NCBI GenBank assembly: GCA_020465985.1
Contig: JAANYP010002078.1
Span: forward strand, 670,687 to 734,686
Length of the DNA: 64,000 nt
From: Centrapalus pauciflorus
Lineage: Eukaryota > Streptophyta > Magnoliopsida > Asterales > Asteraceae
Direction of reading: 5' to 3'
The position numbers were made by a program, and so were the translations under genes. How positions within the stretch are numbered: position 1 is the first letter of the stretch; every line of letters begins with the position of its first letter. The notes beneath the pieces were generated by a model. The model searched no databases. It saw nothing but the letters and a program-made list of their open reading frames with translations, and had not been told where the DNA came from. This document shows, one piece after another, positions 45,783 through 56,695 of this stretch.

Positions 45783-46358
45783 GAGTGATGGGTGGTATGG
45801 TAAGGCCGATGGGGAGCGGGCGAGCGGCCTTGCCAAATCAGCAGAACCCCGGCGGCTACACCCCCCCCCCTCCACGGCGGCCCCGCGCAAAATCTTCCCC
45901 GCCCGGCCTTCCTTCCCCGCTCCACCCGTGTCTCTTTTTCTTATAACTAATACATTCATTAAATTTATTTACACATACTATTTTTACAATATTTATTTAT
46001 TTATTTATAACTAATACATTCATTACATTTATTTACACATACTATTTTTACAACTACAACATATCTATTCGTAATTTTTTTAGTTTTTAATTTCGTAATT
46101 TTTTTAGTTTTTAGTGTTTAGTTTCGTAATTTTATTATGTAATAGTTTTTAAATATTTATGAAATTAATTATTTTAGTATTAATTGTTTTGTTAATTAAA
46201 ATTAAATTTATTTAAAAAATTTAAGAAAGATGGAAATGTTAAGAAAGATGAGTATTTCCAAGTTAGAAAGGTGGAGAAAGGTGGAGAGAGAAAAGCTGAT
46301 GTGGCGCTGAGGTGGACAGAAAGGTGGTTTTGGAAAAGGTATGTATACAACTTCCCAC
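45783..46358. mobile_element. Deleted PIF/Harbinger element (internal deletion derivative)
   Basis: Left end GAGTGATGGGTGG and a GC-rich head (to about 45930) followed by an AT-rich tail resemble the 47131-49046 element. The tail blocks AATTTTATTATGTAATAGTT, GGTGGAGAGAGAAAAGCTGA and TGTGGCGCTGA are nearly identical. TAA flanks both ends (45780-45782 and 46359-46361). The right terminus is two bases shorter than expected. No coding content. Inside, a unit of about 60 bp (TAACTAATACATTCATTA...) is repeated twice at about 45944-46055. Confidence 0.75.
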
Positions 46359-46361
46359 TAA

Positions 46362-47130
46362 ATGAATAACTATATATGTCACTTGTCATCTTTTTGTTAT
46401 GTCAAGTGACATTTTTTAGTTATCATTTCTAAATTAATATATAAAATAAAATCAATTTATTTTTAAGTAAAAGTTCTTGCAAGACAAAATTATATATAAC
46501 TAGAAAATAGGGATTGAATCTTCTGAAGATGACCTGAAAACAATAATATTACTTTCATATTTAAAATTCTAATATTACAATTAATAAAACAAATATATAT
46601 TATCATCAAATGGCGTTTATATCCTAGTTGTATTAGATGTTAAAGTTGACCTTAAGGTTAGAATTTCGAGATCCATTATGAACAAATTGTAGATTTAAGA
46701 ATAAGATTAGTGTGTTTTCATGTCTTTAAGCAAGTGCAGCATGTTGTGTGGCATATGGCCCCAAAAGATTTATGGGCCTTCAATTTATATAAACATTAGA
46801 TCCGTTTTTACTATGTCTTCTTCAAGTGACGATTGAATTTCAAGCATCAATGGATGAAAAGAGGATCCGATTGTGAGATACTACACAAAATCGAAGGCCT
46901 TGGAAATTTAATGGCCCGGTAATTAATAGTAACACAATTTTAAATTTTTATTATCATGTATGTAAATGACTAAATTCCAAACCATGACGTACGAATAGGC
47001 TTTTGAATTTGACATTTTTGCTTAAGAGCTCCCAACTATCCTAAAAGATATGGTTCATTGAGATTCAACAACTATTTTGCTTCTGTCGTACATCATCCAT
47101 CAATTGTTCATATATATCTCCTAATAATTA
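46362..47130. other. AT-rich spacer between the two PIF/Harbinger elements
   Basis: No credible open frame, RNA gene or element boundary seen in these roughly 770 bp. Confidence 0.6.
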
Positions 47131-49046
47131 GAGTGAAGGGAGTGGTCACCCCGCAAGAGAGCGGCTTCGGCCACGTAGGAAAGAGCCGCCGGGAACACCA
47201 CCCCTCCCCCTCGGCCCCGCGCAATTCGAACCCCGGCCCGGCTCCAGGTCCCCGCTGCACCCCGCTCCCATTTCTTGTCTTTTACCTCCAACGGTCTTTT
47301 GACCGTTTAAAATAAAAAAAAAAATTTTTTTATTAAATATTTTTCCCTATAAATATATCTTCACAACACATCCATTTTCACCACCTTCACCATTTTCATC
47401 ATCTCTTCCACACTCTTTCCCATTTCTCTCAATCTCTATATTTTTTAAAGTCATGGATCGAAACACCGGCAAACAACCCGCCGCAAGTCGAAAACGCGGC
47501 AAACAACCGGCTTCTCAATCAAACCCTTCTTTCCGCCCACCGCAAAATTTTACGGATAACTCGGCACCATACGTGCCACACTTTTCACCCCCCAATCCAC
47601 AATATTACCAACCATCCCCACCCAATCCACAATATTACCAACCATCCCCACCCAATCCACAATATTACCAACCATCCCCACCCAATCCACAATATTCCCA
47701 ACAATCCCCACCCAATCCGCAATATTCCTCGCGAGAATTTCACGAGGGTTTCGAACCATATGCTTATCGGGACCCCGCATCTAGAGACGAGGACGACGAG
47801 GAGACGGTACCCGAAACTCAACCCGACGATTCCGACGAGGAGACGATTCCGGTAAACACCGCGGCAACCGGGTCTACACGAAAGGGTCCAATGAAAGCGA
47901 AAATGTGGACCTCCATGGAAGAAAAGGCTTTGGCGGAAGCCTGGATCGATATTTCCGAAGATCCAACTACCGGAAATAATCAAAAACGTTCAAATTTTTG
48001 GGGACGAATCCTCCAAAATTTTGATAACCGAGTTGGTGGAACTAGCCGCACCACCCACCAACTTAATTCAAAGTGGAAAGACATGAACCGCAATTGTACA
48101 AAATTTGGCGGCATGTTTAACAACAATGCGATGCAGCGACGGAGCGGGGAAAACGATTACGACGTTTTCACCAACACCCAAGAACAATACAATGCCCTTA
48201 ATAAAGGTAAGCCGTTTCCACACCAATCGGCTTGGGAGGTGCTTCGACGTCATCCAAAGTGGAACCCCGTTCCACAAATGGATGATTTTGTTGAGCCGCA
48301 AAGAAAGCGGTCCAAAACTTCCGAATCTCACACGATCGGAACACCGTCTTCTGATGCGGCATTTTTAGGTCTTGACATTGACGAAGATGACGAGGGCGAC
48401 GCGGATCTTGAGCAGCTTGAACGACCACGCCGCAAGGGGAAAAAACCAGCATCAACATCAGTCGACCCAGAGATGCAATCAAAATTCGAAAGGATTTCAT
48501 CATGTCACGAGCAAGATCTTGAAGATAAAAGACGTCACCGAGCACGACTTGAAGAATTAAAAAAATCAAAACAAGAAAAAGAATTGGAGTTGAAAGAGAA
48601 AAAATATAATGCGTACATTGCGTCACTGAGTGAACAACAACACGAACGTGACTTGGAATTTTTCATTCGGCCACACGACCATCTGCAAGGTAACGCTTTG
48701 GAAGCCGTATTGGCCCGCAAACAAAGAATTGCGGAGCGTTGGGGATGTCGACTATAATTTTTTTAGATTATGTACTTTTTTTAATTTTTAGTTTCGTAAG
48801 TTTTTATTTTTTAGTTTCGTAATTTTATTATGTAATAGTTTTTTAAATATTTATGAAATTAATTATTTTATATTTAATAATTGTTTTCTTAATTAAAATG
48901 TTAAAAAAATTAAGAAAGATGGAAAGGTTAAGAAAGGTGGGTATTTCCTAGTTAGAAAGGTGGGGAAAGGTGGAGAGAGAAAAGCTGATGTGGCGCTGAC
49001 GTGTACAGAAAGATGGAATTGGGAGAGGTGGGTACTCCCCACACTC
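47131..49046 (+). mobile_element. PIF/Harbinger element carrying only the Myb-like ORF1
   Basis: Terminal inverted repeats GAGTGAAGGGAGTGGTCACC (left) and, reversed, GAGTGTGGGGAGTACCCACC (right). TTA target-site duplications lie at 47128-47130 and 49047-49049. Length 1916 bp. It encodes one protein (47453-48757) and no DDE transposase, so it would depend on transposase supplied in trans. Confidence 0.88.
47453..48757 (+). CDS. PIF/Harbinger ORF1: Myb/SANT-like, NAM-associated-type protein, intact
   Basis: A single intronless frame of 434 codons runs from ATG to TAA inside the 47131-49046 element. The N-terminus is basic (SRKRGKQPAS) and is followed by five tandem copies of PPNPQY(Y/S)xxS (about residues 46-92) and an acidic linker (DEDDEETVPETQPDDSDEET). 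A SANT/trihelix-like domain starts near residue 150 (KMWTSMEEKALAEAWIDISE, FWGRILQNFD, LNSKWKDMNRNCTKF). The C-terminal region (GKPFPHQSAWEVLRRHPKW, then an acidic and lysine-rich coil) resembles the NAM-associated C-terminal domain, often mis-annotated as a host gene in plants. In PIF/Harbinger systems, ORF1 binds the terminal repeats and helps import the transposase (family knowledge). A probable TATA (CCCTATAAATATATC) lies at about 47344. The open frame is undamaged, so insertion is recent or the frame is selected. Confidence 0.88.
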   Translation: MDRNTGKQPAASRKRGKQPASQSNPSFRPPQNFTDNSAPYVPHFSPPNPQYYQPSPPNPQYYQPSPPNPQYYQPSPPNPQYSQQSPPNPQYSSREFHEGFEPYAYRDPASRDEDDEETVPETQPDDSDEETIPVNTAATGSTRKGPMKAKMWTSMEEKALAEAWIDISEDPTTGNNQKRSNFWGRILQNFDNRVGGTSRTTHQLNSKWKDMNRNCTKFGGMFNNNAMQRRSGENDYDVFTNTQEQYNALNKGKPFPHQSAWEVLRRHPKWNPVPQMDDFVEPQRKRSKTSESHTIGTPSSDAAFLGLDIDEDDEGDADLEQLERPRRKGKKPASTSVDPEMQSKFERISSCHEQDLEDKRRHRARLEELKKSKQEKELELKEKKYNAYIASLSEQQHERDLEFFIRPHDHLQGNALEAVLARKQRIAERWGCRL

Positions 49047-49751
49047 TTAAGGCTTGCTCGGCTTCAAACTTCCAAGTATGGATGATATCTTTGATTTCCT
49101 TACTTCATGATTAGCTCTATCTTGCGGAAGCAACTAGAAATGGGAAGTGATATTGTTAAATTGGAAAATGAGTAAGAATTCCTAACCCACTATTGTTTAT
49201 TTGTATAATATAATATTAATACACTAGTTTACTAGCTATGTATTACACGGAATATTTAAACAACTGATATTTTTAAATTTGTATAAATCTAAAAAATTAT
49301 TATAGGAATAGCAAATAAAAAAACAATGAATCAATAATAGTGTAAGATATACAATTTATTCAGATAAAAATATATAAATTCTTTAAAAAACTTGTTACAC
49401 AATCATTAAAATTTATATTGTTTTAATAGATCGAATTGACATGGTGTCCAAATTATCCATCACCACAAGTCGGCCCACTTATGTTAGTAACTTAATTAGG
49501 ATCTTAATTAGTATGCATTGAAAGATAAACAAATGATATTTTGAAATTTATGGTTTATTATAAAAAGAAATTCTAAGTAAAATCAAAGCCTTAATAAAGT
49601 TTGATATTTATTGGCTGCAAAACAAATGATATTTTGAATATTCGTCTCCAAAATTTACAAATTTTTAGCGGCCGTGATTGGTCCAAGTTTCATCGTCACG
49701 GACCGTACTAAATTCGCCCCATTATTTCTTATATCACCGGTCACCATCAAC

Positions 49752-50554
49752 TGTATTTACGTTTGAAAAAGTGTTGTAGCATTTTAAAAATTAATAATCA
49801 GATAATAGCTATAACAAAAGTATTGCCGGAAACGTAGTGTTTGGTTTAGCTTCTGGTGTTTGCTATCATAATTATCAAATAATCAGTTTTTAAAGTTTTT
49901 GAATTTGCGTTTTAACTTGTAAAATGATCAAATAATCACTTATTAAGCAAATAAGCTACATTTTTCAACTTATGAAAAAGTGTGATTGGATATTAGGATT
50001 AACTCTAAACGCAAATAGTCATTTATTAACGTCTGCAATCCAAACACTTTAAACCAATTATTTACGTTATTATAACGTAATAATTTAATAATCCCTATCA
50101 TAACGCAAAACCAAACACCCTCTAACATTGAATGTAAAAGAGAGGCTATTGTAACGTAATAATCTAATAAATCATATTTAGAGGGCGTTTGGATTTGCGT
50201 TTGAAAAAGTGCTTTAGTGTTTTGAAAACTAATATAATTATATAATAGTTGTAACAAAAAGTGCTATCGAAAATGTAGTGTTTGGTTTAGCTTCTGCTGT
50301 TTGCTATCATAATTATCAAATAATCAGTTTTTAAAGTGTTTGGATTTGCACTTTTACTTGTAAAATGACCAAATAATCACTTATTAAATAAATAGGCTAC
50401 ATTTTTTAACTTATGAAAAAATGTGGTATGAACTCTAAACGCAAATAATCACTTATTAACGTATGCAATCCAAACACTTTAAACCAATTATTTTCGTTAA
50501 TGTAATGTAATAAGCTAATAAGCATGTTCATAACGCAAAAACCAAACACCCTCT
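49752..50554 (+). repeat. Two tandem copies of a CGTTTGG-type MITE
   Basis: The intact copy (50182-50554) begins AGAGGGCGTTTGGATTTGCG and ends, reversed, AGAGGGTGTTTGGTTTTTGC. A second copy at about 49752-50133 shows the same internal blocks (ATAATCAGTTTTTAAAGT, CAAATAATCACTTATTAA, CAATCCAAACACTTTAAACC) but has lost its left end. Direct orientation. No convincing target-site duplication. Confidence 0.65.
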
Positions 50555-50943
50555 TGGCCTCTTATATGAATATCGGAAAATCATGGTTAATACAAAATTT
50601 ATATTTATGCGTATAAAACATATCTTGTAGTTTATACATGATTTTATATTAATCTCAAATTCACAATGCTACCAATTTAAAGTCTTTTTTATATCAAAAC
50701 TACAATTACAATTAATCTTTATTGTGTTGTATGTGTTTCTTTTCTATATACTTATTACAATTTTTCAGATTTTATAAATTTTAACATATTATTATTTAAA
50801 TTAAAAATCCCAAATAATGTACAATAAAGACAACAGCATAAGTATTACGCCCTAGTCGTTAGTTACTTCTGTTTTTTCCTATAACTACGATAGTATAGTG
50901 TTAATTTTGTTTTTACATGATAATGACATCATAAATTTATAGA

Positions 50944-51242
50944 TGGGACGTTTGGTTCACACATTTTTTTTCCTTGGGATTTTGCATTATGCAGTGTTTT
51001 CATTATCTGGATTTTGTCAAAAAAAATCTGCATTATCTTTTAGAGAAATTTTGTTAATCTGAAAAATGCAAGTTAATTGAGATTTAAAATCCTAGGGTGG
51101 AGACTCGGCTTTTAAATAACAAAGAATGATGAGATTTAAGAAATCTTGGGATTTTAAATTCTTAATTAAATCTACGAACCAAACACAATATTTTAAATGC
51201 AAATTCCAGTGAACGACAGGAAACCGCAAATCAAACGCCCCA
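50944..51242. mobile_element. MITE with GGGRCGTTTG termini
   Basis: Left GGGACGTTTGGTTCACAC, right reversed GGGGCGTTTGATTTGCGG. The interior is AT-rich, with the facing blocks TTGGGATTTT and AAATCTTGGGATTTTAAATTC. No coding content. Confidence 0.5.
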
Positions 51243-51860
51243 TTAATTAAGATTTGAAAGAGTATATCGTACTGATAATCAAACTCCATAATATTAATGA
51301 TCAAGTTAATTCTATAAATTCGAAAAAAAAAACTTTATTTAATTTATATTCTAGGATTATAACTAAAAACTATATAAGAAACAAACCAATAAAAACAAAT
51401 GAGAATTGAAGGACAATATTTTTGTTTTAAATATACTTGAAACAAGTACTATCTTGATTCATCCTATCGATTTATTGGTTGAACTAGGTTTACAAGTCTA
51501 ATAGTTTGGACGTTGTGGATCATTTGATTTGTAAGTCAAAATAAATATAAAAAATTAAGGAAAAAAAAGACTATATTGAGTGAGTCAAGACAAAACAAAT
51601 AAAAAAGAATTGATAACTCTAATGTATTATAATTATTTGTTTCCAAATATTTCAAAAATGTATGTTTTTAAGTTTATCTATGATGATATTGATGATTGGG
51701 TTTGAGGGGTAAAATAATGCAAAATTGCTAAAATTTGGAAGTGAAAAAAAAAAGGTAGATCAAATTTATTAAGATAACATTGTTTATTAATGTGGGCCAT
51801 CGTCTTTTTTTTTTTTTATTAAATTAATTGTCTAGTTTTATAAGATATACGAAGTTAAGG

Positions 51861-52228
51861 TTGCGTTTAGTTCACGAAAACTAGTTGGTTTTCAATTTCA
51901 GTTTTCAAGTTATAGTTTTTAGAAAAAAACAAGGGTTTCTATGAAAAGTGAAAACTTGTTTAGATGATGAAGTTTTTGTTTTAAGAAAACTAAGATGGGG
52001 GATTATAAAATAAGAAAAATAGGTTAGGTAATAGAAAAGTAAGAGAGAGAAAGAGAGTATTATAAAAATTATAGGGTAGGTAATAAAAAAGTAAGAGAGA
52101 GAATATGAAAATTGTTATTTTAAAAAGTGAAATGAAAATTTATGAAATTATTGTTAAGTAAACAAGTTTTCATTTTCATTGAAAACTGAGATTAAAATTT
52201 TAGAAATTTTCGTAAACTAAACGCACTT
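51861..52228. mobile_element. MITE with TGCGTTTAGTT termini
   Basis: Left TTGCGTTTAGTTCACGAAAA is matched by the reversed right end GTGCGTTTAGTTTACGAAAA. Facing inner blocks GGTTTTCAATTTCAGTTTTC and GAAAACTGAGATTAAAA. Non-coding. Confidence 0.65.
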
Positions 52229-52276
52229 TGAACAAAAGGTCCAAAAATGTAATTGCCTAAAATTGGATATCTAAGT

Positions 52277-52562
52277 CCCTTTGGCATTTAGAATGAAAAT
52301 TGATTGAATTGAAAATTAAAATTAAAATATTAGAGTATTTGATAGGATGTGATAGAATATGTTATTTAAGTTAATGACCACTTATAAAATGTTAGAATCT
52401 AAATTGTTATGTAAATGACGAAGAAACACATATTCTTTTGATCATAGAATTTGATTGAATTGATACAAATTTTAGATCATTTTCATGTAAGTTAAATGTT
52501 TATATAAACTAAAAATAAATTTTGATTCCTTTGGTTTTCATTCAATCAACCAAACGCCTATT
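52277..52562. mobile_element. Probable MITE with GGCRTTTRG termini
   Basis: CCTTTGGCATTTAGAATG at the left and, reversed from the right, AATAGGCGTTTGGTTGATTG. ATTGAATTGA-type blocks face each other inside. Divergent; no target-site duplication fixed. Confidence 0.4.
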
Positions 52563-53523
52563 CATAATTAACTGTATATTTTAAAAATTGGAGTTAGTTT
52601 TGGGTGTTTAATTATTAAACATAGAGTAACAAAAATTAAAAATATATATGTAACCTTTTATCCTAATTAAATATAGAGTATATATCCAATTCAATATATA
52701 TAAGTAACCTTTACAATATATACACATTGAAAATGTATGTTTTACAGATGTAAAATATATGATTATAAAGAATCCATAAAACCTGTTTAACGTTCACTTT
52801 TTACGTATTGATTCATCAATTTTTGGATATATAAATAATGAATTATAAATTACGAATTAAGTGAATCAACAATCATCTACTATTTTACATTGGTTTATTA
52901 GTTTTTGAATATAAATAATGAATCACAAATTTAAAAAATAAGTGAATCAATTTACAAAATTAATGAATCAATGGATGATGCAATAGAATCCAATATCACA
53001 AACCCGAGAAACAACGACACAACAACCCATTGAAGTCTTTGATGCGGACTATCTAGGCTAATCTCAATAATGAGGGTTGGTCTCAATTAACGTTTGATCT
53101 CGTATCCCTATCATAATATGGTTATCTTATTCTGCATCACTTAGGACTCGATATGGTCTTACTCTTATCCTCTTGTTTCCAATGACGAAAATATGGACTG
53201 GTCTCCGTTAGGGCTCGATCTGTTCTCATTTTTATCCTATTGTTTTCTCGTGGGGCATGTCTCAGGGGTGTTGTTGCTTTAGTCATATTTCTCGACGATG
53301 GAAGGTCTTAGTAACAGTGATGGTTGATCTGGTGGTGATTATGGGCAGAGAGATACATGGGAGGCGTGGAAGGGAATTGGAATGAAGAAATGGATAGGGG
53401 TAATTGGGTAAATTATTTTTTTAAAAATGTTAGGATTAATCTATTATTAATTATAATCATTGATAAACCTACCTAAACTATCTACAGCCCAATCCCTCTT
53501 TTGTTCTCATTTACAATCACAAA

Positions 53524-53575
53524 ATGGATAGAAATACTGGCAAACAATCGCTTCGAGTCGACGATGCGGTAACGA
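53524..53575 (+). pseudogene. Scrap of PIF/Harbinger ORF1 start
   Basis: ATGGATAGAAATACTGGCAA encodes MDRNTGKQ, the exact first eight residues of the intact ORF1 at 47453. Similarity fades within about 16 codons. It shows a third copy of this transposon family once sat here. Confidence 0.6.
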
Positions 53576-54101
53576 CCTGTCATAAACTTCTTTTCCATTT
53601 TAGAAAGATAAAAAATAATTAGAATAGAAAGAAAAACTAATATGAAGATGAAGTGTCTACAAAGATATAAATTGAAAGGGATGAGTACATTTTCATCCTG
53701 ATAGGATAAAATGATTAATGAGATTTAAGGTATATTCGACACAATTAACTTTTAGTTAAAGCCTGTAGCTAGAGCTGAAGTTTATAGGGGGAGCTTGTAA
53801 CTGGAGCTTTTGTTGATATACGTGTGTGTTTGACAACATAGCTAGATCTAAAGTTTTTAAGTGTAAAATGACATATAAGGTTAAATAGGTTTTTAAAATG
53901 TATTTTTAAAAATTTAGATGGAATGTATATTTGTAAGTTTATTTTACATAAACTCAAGTTCAATCCAAAAGCTACTTGGATTAGCTTCTTGTTTAATAGT
54001 AACTTATAATTTTCATAAGCTGATGTGAAATAAGAATTCCAAACATAATTTATAAACTTGTACTTTTAAAAACCATAAACTTAATCTTTCAGTGTCAATA
54101 C

Positions 54102-54387
54102 TAGGGGTGAGCTCGGTATCCGAACCGGTACTGAAACCGAAATAAAAGACGTGGAAGAAAAAGACGTGGAAGAACCGAATACCGAACCAATTATTTTTAT
54201 ATGATACCGGTTCGGTATAAATATGGCACCGAAACAAGAGATTCGGGATAAACATGGTAGCGAAACCGTGGGTACCGAAAACCGATTTTTAAGTAATTCA
54301 AAACCCGAGTACCGGACGAAATATATTAATTCGGTATCGGTCGGTACCGGTCCCAATTCGAAAAATCAGCTCCGTCGCTCACCCCTA
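54102..54387. mobile_element. hAT-like MITE (TAGGGGTGAGC ends)
   Basis: Perfect outer inverted repeats TAGGGGTGAGC / GCTCACCCCTA. The interior is rich in CGGTACCGGT-type words. Flanking 8-mers agree only at five positions. The overlapping open frames on both strands (54013-54420) arise from the palindromic sequence and are not genes. Confidence 0.75.
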
Positions 54388-54456
54388 GCCAAGATATTCA
54401 AACTCAACGAGCCCTTCTAGAAAACCTAGACCGGCGGCATCTCGAAGTAAAAATCT

Positions 54457-55006
54457 GGGAAAATGACATCAAATGGCTCTGAACTTTCAACTTTGTACAC
54501 ATTTATGTAGTGAACTTTTTTTTGTGCACATTTGGTAGTCAAAGTGTCAAAATTGTTCCAATTTGGTAGTTGGCGTGCCTTTTAACCGGTTGCTTCCGGT
54601 TTCAATGCCTACGTGGACAATTTTTTAATGACGTGGCTACCCATTTTTATATTATAGCCGGTTTTATCTACGTGGCAACCCGTTTTTTAAAATCACCCGG
54701 GTTTTTTAAAAAACGACGTTATAAACTCGGGTGATTTCTTAATTTCATACGGCGTTATAAACCCGGGTGATTTTAAAAAACGGATTGCCACGTAGATAAA
54801 ACCGGGTATAATATAAAAACGGGTAGCTACGTCATTAAAAAATTGTCCATGTAGGCATCGAAACCGGAAGCAACCGGTTAAAAGGTACGCCAACTACCAA
54901 ATTGGAACAATTTTGAAACTTTGACAACCAAATGTGCACAAAAAAAAAATCACTACATAAATGTGTACAAAGTCGAAAGTTCAGAGCTATTTAATGTCAT
55001 TTTCCC
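54457..55006. mobile_element. Foldback MULE with perfect 9-bp TSD
   Basis: Two arms of about 260 bp form an almost complete palindrome: left GGGAAAATGACATCAAATGG, right reversed GGGAAAATGACATTAAATAG. The 9-bp TAAAAATCT flanks it exactly (54448-54456 and 55007-55015), the Mutator-type signature. It ends about 0.3 kb upstream of the ClpC TATA box. Confidence 0.88.
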
Positions 55007-55295
55007 TAAAAATCTCAGAGATCAGAAGTAAACTTTTCTCAATTTCCTTTTAAGTTTTAACATTGAAACTAAAAAAGCCATAATTCCGGCTGATGGACAT
55101 AAACCCGAGGTGGGCTCCAGCAAAATAACTTGATCCGTTAATCCAACGGTCTGTGACGCTTCCAAATAAACGCACCTCCGTCACGGTAGCGACCCGTATG
55201 ACCTTTATTTCCGTTTTGCACTAGATGACGGTCCATCGAACCCGATGGAGTGGCGTGTACAAACAATATTTTGAAGAAGATTATCGTCTTTCTTC

Positions 55296-55426
55296 TTTAT
55301 ATAAACCGACCGCCTGTTATCATCCACATCTATTCAATCAACCGGGCCTTCCTCAAGGTCTCTGCAAAATATCTTTAGGTTATTGGGGGTTCCTCTCTTG
55401 AAATTAACTCGATTCCAGTGATTCAG
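55296..55426 (+). promoter_or_regulatory. ClpC core promoter and non-coding first exon
   Basis: TTTATATAAA at 55296-55305 is a clear TATA box. Transcription should start near 55330-55340. The leader runs to CCAGTGATTCAG at 55426, a donor with GTATTT after it. The matching acceptor is ATCTGCAG at 56671-56678, so a 1.25-kb leader intron (55427-56678) separates promoter and start codon. The region between is AT-rich with no other gene. Confidence 0.7.
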
Positions 55427-56695
55427 GTATTTTTGACCTAATCTTTTAATGGTTGTTTGTATGTATGAATATGTTTAGTGATTTGTTAGGGTTTCCGTGT
55501 TGGTGTTGCGGAATTGCGTGTTCGTGTTGTAATTTTGGGTGATTGTCATTAGATGTTCTTGTAAATTTGTTGATACCTATTAATTATCGAACGAGTTGTT
55601 TGGATGGTAATTTAGGAGCTCAATCTGAAGTTTTAGTTTTAATTTATGGTGTTTATTAAGGAAAATTATGTGGATAAGACATAAAGAGCTTTGTACAGAT
55701 GGTTGATTTAGTCGTTAGGTTGAAATTTTGTATCTTTTTTTAGTTGAATTGTAAATGATGAGTATATTGTGGTAAGGCAAGCCTTACAAAGGTTTATCTG
55801 TTCCAAAATCTAGCAATTTCTGCGAGTATACTTTTATGGCGAGGCTAAACATTCGTGGAAGGACTTAAAGTGTCAACTGCTGTTTGGAAAGTTCCTGAAA
55901 AAAACGATTAGAGTGTTTATTATCTTAGATACTAATGTTTTTATGAGCTTTGGCGTTGTTCAGTTGTGAACAAGATATTAGGATAAAGCGTGTTGATGTT
56001 TGAAACTTGAACTGTTTAACTACTTTATGTTATCGTTTTATTTCTGCTTAAGTACTATTAGGGGGAGTCAACATATATGATTTGCAACAAATTGGTTCAT
56101 TGTTTAGAATCGAGTTCAAAATCCGGTTTTGGTGCTTGCAATGCAATAGACCCCACTTTTAATGACATCTAGAATCCTGCTCATGTATTAGTGGGTCCCA
56201 CAATGAAGGAAAGTCCATGCCCACAGTTGAAGCTTGTAGACGTCTTAAACTGAAAAGGAACCTAATTAACCTCAAATGCTAGTGATGGACACATGGAAGT
56301 TCAACTTTCCTTGATATTGGGCACCTGTGTTTAAGTCCCTCTATTTTGTACACCACAACAGACAAACATCAGAATATCATATAGAAGTTACTTGTATCAC
56401 TTATTGTGAACGTTCAAACAGAATTGTCTCCTTGTTCTTCTTTAGAGAACTGTGATGTTAAAAAACCCTTCATTGTGTTTTCACAATTGAGGTGTAACAG
56501 TTTTACTGTTCTTCTGAAACAAGGATGAGATGGATTGTCTTCTATCTTACTGACCAGCTGCTAAATGATGATATGGTTAGATCATGTTGTCAATCATCAC
56601 TTAGCCATAACTGCATTGTGGGTCATTTCCATGTTCTCAATTGAAGTATAACTGCTATTGGAAATCCATGATCTGCAGATTATTTGATTGCAATC

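Larger units (their letters stand above)
49047..55012. other. Gene-free MITE-rich region
   Basis: About 6 kb of AT-rich DNA with several inverted-repeat elements (listed separately) and a 5' scrap of PIF ORF1 at 53524. Open frames on both strands are short and coincide with MITEs or AT-rich filler. 53000-53300 is less AT-rich but shows no protein match I recognise. Confidence 0.55.

Noticed and set aside
47550..47983. Minus-strand frames with W-V-G-M repeats
   Set aside because: Shadow of the proline-rich PPNPQY repeats of the PIF ORF1.
54013..54420. Overlapping frames on both strands
   Set aside because: Produced by the palindromic hAT MITE at 54102-54387.
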